From Gnetum montanum (lineage: Eukaryota > Streptophyta > Gnetopsida > Gnetales > Gnetaceae), in NCBI GenBank assembly GCA_015680685.1, contig MNCI01008335.1:495486-559485 (forward strand): a DNA stretch of 64,000 bases, written 5' to 3'. Positions 57,029 to 64,000 of this stretch are shown here, in pieces. Position 1 is the first letter of the stretch. Each line of letters starts with the position of its first letter. Under the pieces are notes generated by a model. The model was not told where the DNA came from, made no database searches, and was given only the letters and a program-made list of their open reading frames with translations. The translations under genes and the position numbers were made by a program.

Positions 57029-57952
57029 TGATGAGAGGTGAAGGGTAACCCTACACCCAACCATACAAATCATAGAGTGCTCACATGTAATCCAGTCAAA
57101 TTCCATGGACTCTCTAGTTTCTAGTGTGCTAGTCTTCTAGGAAGTGGATCTTGCCCTAAGGTCATTCATTGTCTTCCCAATTACACTTTTGAAGTACAAA
57201 TGTATGGTTAAGTGTAATCAAGACATATGATTTTTATCATTTTATGTTTTATGATTTTGATGTTAAAAGAAAGAGATGAAGTAATTTAATGACTAATCTA
57301 ATTTAACTAAGTAACTAGTTTCTAACGAGTCCTAACATAAGCATCCGATCCCACTTTCTATACATGTCTTGAACCCACATATCCACTACTGGGTTACTAA
57401 GTGCTACGCTACTAGGTGTACTAAGCAATAATGCTAATGGGATTACCAAGCAAATACGTGTTTATGCTTGAAGCAATCATACTTATATACTTAATATATT
57501 TAGCTTAATTGATTAAAGTCTAATTTAGCTTAATTGATTAAATATTTAATAAAGACAATGAATGCATAAATAAAGCATTTAAACTAGCTAGAATGCTGCA
57601 AGGTTTATCAAGAAGCTTGTCTTTATTGCCATACACACTAGTGTGGTTTAGGTACAACAGTGCTCAAATAAAGATTCATAAACATAATGACTCCTACTAT
57701 GAGCACTCAGGAAAAATATTCTAACTTTCAAATAGACAAACTACAAGAGCTCTACTACTACTATGAATCTAATGCCCATAAACACGACTGGAAACTCGTA
57801 TTTATAGTTTCTACTCTAGGGCCTTGTCAATGCTATGTTGATGTGTCCCCATCAATAAGGAAACACCATGTAAACAAGGCCCCATCAACAAGGTCTTGTT
57901 GATGAGACCATGTCAACGAGGGCTCAGCAACATGACACTTTGATTCTTATTA
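57029..57952 (-). repeat. ATH-B 5' LTR
   Basis: It begins TGATGAGAGGTGAAGGG and ends TTCTTATTA on the plus strand (family end CTCATCA), 924 bp. Minus-strand TATA at about 57798-57808. The signature block is at 57385-57450. The U3 array at 57820-57940 has more units than in the 3' LTR. Confidence 0.88.
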
Positions 57953-57957
57953 GGGAG
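57953..57957. repeat. Target-site duplication of ATH-B, right copy (GGGAG)
   Basis: Exact copy of 44973-44977. Confidence 0.85.
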
Positions 57958-58499
57958 GTACTCATGTACTTGAATATTTGCATCTTTTTCCTTTCATTGC
58001 TATAGCAACAATGATGTTACGGGGCCATGGTTTCTACTTGCGAAGAATGATCATAGTTGTGCCACTTCACAGTGATTTGGTAGTTAGGTTTTGAATCTTT
58101 GACCTTTACACCATGTCGTGAATTCCAATGCTAACATTGCCCTTGGATCTAGTAGTTATTGAAGTAGTTTTTGCTAGGGATTTCTCTATCATGGATGTCC
58201 AACTTTGATGAGGTCATGGCCATGGTTACCACCAACTAGGCTGACAATTTGGCCAATGAAGACATTCAGATTAAGCTTGGGTATCTCCATTAATGGTGGT
58301 GAGATGAACTTCATACTACCCAGGAATACTCCACTGCACATTATTAAAAAGAAGTGCTACACCACTTGCTCCCTCTAACATATGCATATTTAATTGGAAA
58401 TAAAACATGTTGTATGGAGTTACCTGCAGCTTATGATTATCTCCAATAATAAGAGGACACTATTTGAAAACAAAGTAAAAGGTGCAAACACAATAATTA

Positions 58500-61400
58500 G
58501 AAATAGTTATTTGCCTTATTGCTATAATGACTTAAATTCTTTCACAATGCTCAACCCTTACTGCCTTTCCAATGGCTCCAAGAGTAATAATGGAATCAGA
58601 GCATCTATATATAGTTGCAAATTTGAGAGGTGCTAGTATGTAGATCATTGCATCATGGTAGTTTAAAACCTTTATTAAATATTCATCCATGTCAAAAGAT
58701 TGCTTCACTGCTACTAATTCCTTAGTTATTCCTTCAACAAACCTCAACCCTTTAGGTTGCAATAATTTATTCTATTTTGAATGTTGATTTGGTAGAACAC
58801 TCTATTGAAAGAACTCTTGACAATATGACATTCATCTAGCTAGGTTAGCTATAACATCCTTTTGGCCCTAGTATCTAGCCTTTACAACTTCTAATTTAGA
58901 ATTTTTCACATGTAGTTATTGCAAATCATCTTTTTGATCAATAAATTCTTTATCATATAAGGCATAGGCATCTCCTACTTGCTATTCTAACTTATTTCTA
59001 GGCATGCCTGCTATCAACATGGCCAAGTTAGCATAATGAAGGTTACTGAACCCCATGTACTTTGTGAGATCTTTAATCTATAGGTCTTTATTCTTGATTT
59101 CTATCTTGTGGACATGAGTGAGGTTATTCAAGATTGGCTACCAATTAGGATTCTATGTAGAGATAGAATTGATTTTAGCCTTTGCCGTCTAGATCTCCTT
59201 CTCGTTGATCTACTCATACATGTCCACCTAATCATGGAAATGTTCCTTAATCCTCTCATATTTCTTAGATTCATTTTTCTATGCATTTATTTCTATAGTA
59301 TATTTCTATCTAATCGTATAAACTTCTTCCATTGATAGGATCTTGTTTTCTCTAACTAAGAAGCTCATGTCTTGGTTGACTCTTATCAATTGTTCTCTTA
59401 ACTAATGGATGCTTTCTTTAGGAACATTTTTTAATTTTTTGACAATCAACAACTTTGTGTTGTCTACAACTAACTACTTATTCTCTTCTTGTAAGGCAAT
59501 AAGTGCTTTAGCATGGGCATATGCTTGGGCTTCTGCTACCAAAGCATCTCATACTACCTTTCCCTTCTCCCTTTCCATCTATAGGTTTTGATCAGATAGC
59601 CTATTCATATGTTTAGTTCGAAAATATTCTAGTTGGTCTTTCACCACAAACTATGTAGGATTCTTTTTCTTTGCTCTCAAGGTCGTGAGTCTATGAACTT
59701 CATTTTCAACATGCTTTTCCCTAGTTTCTACCATAACCAACTTACCCTTGGTGGCTATCAAATTAGATTATACTATAGTAGTATCACCAAGGTTATCAAA
59801 GAGATTTTGCATGATTTGGCCTATTTGCAATAGTCTATTAAGTACATCTTCTTGATCTACAAGAGTCAATATTGAGGTACTAGCTAATATTTTAGCATCT
59901 TTGGCTCTAGAAAGATCAATTAGTAGCATAATAGGGATGTTAAAATATTCTTTAATATGATATTGATCACTTTTGTGGCTCCCACTGCATCTTGGTGCTA
60001 CATTATCATAATTGTTACTCCTTTACTTATTTCCAGCATCACATGGAATGATGTAGTATTTCCTAATATCTATTGTAACCATGCATTACCTCCTCCTAAC
60101 TACAAACAGAGTTGTTTACTAGCAGGGTTTGTGGAAATATTGGGCCTAACTACATTACCTATGACCTTGTAAAGATTGGTCTCTTCATGTGTCCCCCAAC
60201 TAATAATCTCTACGATCTACTACAAATGACTCATTGAAGTCCTATAATCTTGTGATGATGGTGTAACTTGCTTCTATTATTCTTGCTATTGTTGTTGTTG
60301 TTATTGCTCAATTTGTTGTTGATTGCTAGTCCTAGCTTATTATTGCTAACCAGTAGCTAGAGTGCTACCAATAAGTGTGGTGCCTATAGTTTTCCCAATG
60401 CCTACTACTTGTTCCACTTGACCTTTCTTTGGAGGCAATGTTTTGAGAATTTCTACGTATGAATCATTTTGAGCTTTTCTAGGGATTTCATTAGTGTACC
60501 CTAGGATTTTAGCTCACCTGCATAGCTTCCTGATAAGGCAAGGAACTGAAACTATTAACTGCCTTACCTTTTTCTCTTTAAATAACCTTTAAATCTCAAG
60601 GAAGTATAGATGGGTGATGTTTACATTGAATTTTCCCATCAAAATGGTGCTTCCTCTAGCTGCATACGTTGATATTTTGTTTAATCTCTTTGTGGGGAAT
60701 AGATGGTAGGTACCAATCTTTAAATAGATTTTCTCTTTTGTAGTAAGCTCACTATAATCTTTGTCCTCTTTACCATATGCCCACTGTAGCCACAATTTTC
60801 TTACATCAATGTCAGATCTAGTGGAGAGCTATGCCATCTTTGCCCCTTCATTAGGCACATTGAGGTCTTCAATAATTGCCTTTACAGAATAAGATACTAA
60901 GAGTCCTTCAATTTTGACCATTGCATCAACCTGCTTATTATGCCAAAATTAGTATGTCTCTCCTAAATATCACTCTTCACTGCTTGTGATTGTAGGCCAT
61001 AATGGTGATGCATGGAGTTGCTTCTTCACTATTTATGGAGAAAAATCCATAAATAAACCAAAATTTAGCTCTACGATCATAGTGTACATAATTGATTTTT
61101 CTTGAATGGCCTAAAGGCATTCTAGTGATAGCACGAGGTACTGTCCTTGCTTTGGTACTTGTGAAACTTCATCCTCCATCTAGGAAGATTGCTTTATGGT
61201 AGGGGCTTACTAATGGATGCTAAAGACTATGCCTCCTGCTCTACATGCTCTACCTACATGGTTTGTTTTCTTGTTCAACCTCTTTCACAGCCTCTTGGTC
61301 TTTTGCTTATTGGCTATGAAAGTATTTTTTCTACTCCTCTTTTCAAGGCTATCTGCAATCAAAAAGGGTTTGGAAATTATTAATATGTTTACACCAATTC
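58500..61400 (-). pseudogene. ATH-D late ORF (ORF X)
   Basis: The block 60589-60795 reads LWLQWAYGKEDKDYSELT and KEKIYLKIGTYHLFPTKRLN, almost as in ATH-C. FPCLIRKLC equivalents and LKTLPPKKGQVEQVVGIGKT follow, then a Gln-rich stretch from a TTG repeat (60286-60310). The part near 58950-59100 matches ATH-C 39020-39190 (KDLxIKDL and ANLAMLIAG-type text). A later piece (58532-58762) reads GLRFVEGITKELVAVKQSF. Coiled-coil-like and soluble in character. Several stops. The start is approximate. Confidence 0.5.
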
Positions 61401-63354
61401 TTGATAACTCTTTTGCTTACTTGTACCCTTAGCTAGATCAAGTTCTCTCATTATGATTATAGTGTTAGAAAAATTTTCAAAAAGGAAACCCCCCTTAGGT
61501 ATTATTTCCTTTATAACCCTTCACAGCTATAAGTTTTATTCCTATTTATGTCCTAAAATAGTTGGTATGGTATATTAAGAGGATTTTTTAAGTGTGTCTA
61601 GCCTTTATTTCATTACCAAATTATAGAATTCCCATTATTCCCTTATACTTACCCTTTAAAATAGCTTTCAGGAATCAAAATTTTTTGGCTTAAATTTCAT
61701 TGATATCATGCTAAGTACCTCCCCCAAAACTAATTTGAGAGCTTCACAATCAATAAGGTTCAAGAATTCAGGAAATCAGAGCAATGAGGATTAAGTTGTG
61801 AGTGTCAGAAGTTAGGGTGTTAGAGCTCCTTGCTTGAAAGAAAAAATGGCAAAAACTCTCTTCTTTAGAAAATGATAAATGAAAAATTTTTTCTAACTTC
61901 CCTTTGCTATATATGCTATTTTATAAGAGCAATATAATAAATCATATATCATAGATACAACATCATAGGACCTACGATATGGTAGATATGATATCACTGT
62001 AAAAAAATTCAATTTTTGCTTGAAAATTTGAAAGAAAAAATAAGTCAAATAGAATGTTTGGAAGATAAAAAAATGATTCAAATGAAATTTTTGAAAGATA
62101 TGAAACATGTCTAGAGGATCCTAGGCCATTAATGATGCATAATTTTCAATAATTTTGTATATAAAGTTCATGGGAAAGGAATCTCAAGCAATGAAATTTT
62201 ACTAAGTGTTTTGGATGGATAAGAGATGGGTTATGAATTTTTGGTGTATGAATGAATGGATTAGATTTCTAAGGGAAGTATTTATTGATGTTTATTTTTC
62301 TAGAAGACACAAGATGATGTGGAATTACTTGCCAAGTATCAAATACAAAAGTTATGCAAGTGGGTCCTCCCCAAAGTAGGCTCCAACCGTTAGTGCCTTT
62401 GTATAACCATGCCTCAAAGTGTCCTTAGACACTAAAGAAGTTGAATGTAGTGCATACCTATCTAGCAAGACACACATGTTGGTATCACCATATTGAAAAA
62501 ATTATGCTATGTTACACAAAACCATGTGATTATTTGTATAGTGAGATGAGATGGATGTAAAAGGGATTGCAGAAATTAGGACATGTAACTTACCATAGGC
62601 ATAATGAATCCTTGTGTTTTATTAGTGGTTAAAATAACCATTAGCCTTTCTATCCATGATTCAAACCAAATCTAGACCACTTCTAGTGACATTGCATTGT
62701 GTTACCTCTCAAATTCACAACCATAAGGCTATTATTGTTGCAAGGAGTATCATCACTTGGTGTTTTGTCTAAGGGAGGAGTTTATTCATTGCATGTTATT
62801 TTTTTTTTTTGAAAATCCTAAGAAGCCACCTACCTTCAAGAATGGGTAACATGTTTTTCTAGTGGGACGCTCAGAAATTTATTATGTGCATGCATGGTAT
62901 TTTTATTTATGTTAACCTTACTAGAGAACTACCATGAGGCATGGGTAACATGTGTTTCTAATGAGATGGTAAGGTAGCACTTATTGTACTCTTACTTCCA
63001 TTTTTTGTTAGATCTACAAGGATATTATTGCAACCTTAGCAACATGATAAAACATACAGTAGTAGTCCAAGAAATTCCACAAATCCCCTTGATGTAGCAC
63101 CCTTCACATTTCCCCTTGGTTCTTCACTTTTCTATTCAAGCATAATGATCCCACGTTTATTCTTAGTTTTAATAAAAAAATAATATCAGTATGGCCATGA
63201 TAAGAACCTCTTATTGTTGGAATGAGTGGATGGATGTTGTGGTGTCATTGTACAAAGAATCAACTCCTTATGACTAGATAACATAGAGAAATCTTTACCT
63301 TATTTCACTACATCCTTATTCTTGGTATGTTTTATTAACAATTCATAGACATAT
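61401..63354 (-). other. Non-coding leader of the ATH-D late ORF
   Basis: Homologous to ATH-C 35110-36900 in its right part (62700-63300). A TATA-like CTTATAAAATAGC is at 61915-61928. No credible frame. Confidence 0.5.
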
Positions 63355-63605
63355 GTACAAGTAAAATAAAAGAAAAGTACAAGAAATTGTAAAAGATATT
63401 AAGAATGGAAAAGATAAAAAGAATAAAAAATGTTAAAAGAAAGTAAAATCATCAAAGAATTGGAAAAAGTTAAAGAATCAAGAAATTATTAAGAAATGAA
63501 AAAGTATAAAAGAATGAGAAGATATTAAAGAATATGAAAAAGTATTAAGAAAAAAAAACTATAACAAAATTTCTAAATGATAAACATTAGAAAAAAAAAG
63601 TTAAA
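63355..63605 (-). promoter_or_regulatory. T-rich tract (ATH-D)
   Basis: About 250 bp made of AAAGAAT/TAAGAAATGAAAA-like phrases on the plus strand, so T-rich with regular C on the element strand. It is longer than in ATH-B and ATH-C, perhaps by slippage. Confidence 0.45.
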
Positions 63606-63630
63606 ATGTACTTATTGATTTCTAAGTCAT

Positions 63631-63650
63631 GATAAGGCATCTACCCCATG
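63631..63650 (-). promoter_or_regulatory. Conserved purine motif (ATH-D)
   Basis: The minus strand reads CATGGGGTAGATGCCTTATC, as in ATH-B and ATH-C. Confidence 0.45.
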
Positions 63651-63760
63651 ACTGAACTCATGGGCAAGGGTTTGAAAAATGGACCTTATTTCCCTTGGAT
63701 CATACACTTGAGGTTTCTCACTTACCATCCTTAGTAACTTGTTTTTTTGGTGATCATCCC

Positions 63761-64000
63761 TGATGAGACGCGACATGCACTGGGCCGCGATATTGCATCT
63801 TTCCCTGCGATATCGGGTACGTGATATCGCGTCCCGCTGCCATATCTATAAATAAGAGGCGGCACTTCCTTCATTTCCCAATCCTGGCTACAAGTAGCAA
63901 AGCTCTGGCAGATTGATCACTCCAGAGTTAGAATTTTTCCCATGTGCCCGCAGTAGGAGTCCTAGAGTAAACGGCTCTTTATTCGAGCAGCTTGTAACCT
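63761..64000 (+). repeat. Start of a CpG-rich LTR-like sequence, cut by the window edge
   Basis: From TGATGAGACGCGACATGC the composition changes sharply to CpG-rich. GCGATATTGC, GCGATATCGGG and GTGATATCGCG form a short inverted series. A plus-strand TATA box CTATAAATAAG is at 63847-63857. The layout (TG start, U3 motifs, TATA about 90 bp in) fits a 5' LTR, plus orientation. ATCCC before it could be a target duplication. A promoter of another kind cannot be excluded. Confidence 0.5.

Larger units (their letters stand above)
44978..57952 (-). mobile_element. ATH-B, full-length Athila-type Ty3/gypsy element
   Basis: LTRs at 44978-45850 and 57029-57952, exact GGGAG target duplications, tRNA-Asp-like PBS and a purine tract define a minus-strand element of 12,975 bp. 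Order on its strand: 5' LTR, gag, protease, RT, RNase H, integrase, purine motif with T-rich tract, leader with TATA box, late ORF, PPT, 3' LTR. The RT block VEVFMDDFS, the PBS and a large ORF after pol fit the Athila group. All frames are broken. Confidence 0.9.
57958..63750 (-). mobile_element. ATH-D, partial Athila-type element related to ATH-C
   Basis: The minus strand from 63650 down to about 58800 follows ATH-C 34960-39200: purine motif, T-rich tract, non-coding leader and late ORF are in the same order, with clear similarity in both coding and non-coding parts. ATH-B is inserted at its left end. The right end is lost where the CpG-rich LTR begins, so it is unknown whether ATH-D carried pol. 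Its own LTRs were not found; 41876-42740 is one candidate for its 3' LTR. Confidence 0.7.

Overview
This window is plant nuclear DNA from a large, repeat-choked genome. No intact single-copy host gene, rRNA or tRNA gene, CRISPR array or bacterial feature can be recognised. Almost all of it is explained by old, nested Ty3/gypsy LTR retrotransposons of the plant Tat and Athila groups. Heavy stop-codon and C-to-T decay plus deep nesting suit a conifer-like or similarly large plant genome, but the species cannot be told from the sequence.

Layout. (1) ATH-A, an Athila-type element on the minus strand, runs off the left edge. It occupies 1-1862 and 26811-29437 and is split by TAT-1. (2) TAT-1 (1863-26805, minus strand, 24.9 kb) is a Tat-lineage element bounded by 5-bp target duplications GTATT. 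Read on its own strand it has 5' LTR, PBS, gag-protease, a gene on the opposite strand, pol, 3' UTR with hairpin repeats, and then a second truncated LTR/antisense-gene-start/pol/3' UTR unit before the true 3' LTR. About 7.9 kb of its 3' half is therefore present twice, head to tail. (3) ATH-C (31258-40622, plus strand) has gag and a late ORF but no protease or pol. (4) A diverged region (40628-44972) holds pieces of further LTRs. (5) ATH-B (44978-57952, minus strand) is the most complete Athila-type element, with gag, protease, RT, RNase H, integrase and a late ORF. It is inserted, with GGGAG target duplications, into (6) ATH-D (57958-63750 and probably part of the left flank, minus strand), a relative of ATH-C. 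(7) From 63761 a CpG-rich, probably younger LTR-like sequence starts and runs off the right edge.

The most interesting content is the plus-strand gene inside TAT-1 (16796-21209). It has a start codon, about nine exons with GT-AG borders whose phases agree at the best junctions, a region resembling the FCP1/NIF branch of HAD phosphatases with catalytic acids missing, a coiled-coil-like part, a His/Glu-rich tail, a stop and a poly(A) signal. It lies between the protease and reverse-transcriptase parts of the element, where Ogre-type Tat elements are known to carry an intron. A second theme is the Athila-type family: three diverged copies share a late ORF after pol, preceded by a conserved purine motif, a long T-rich tract and an internal TATA box, which looks like a dedicated expression unit.
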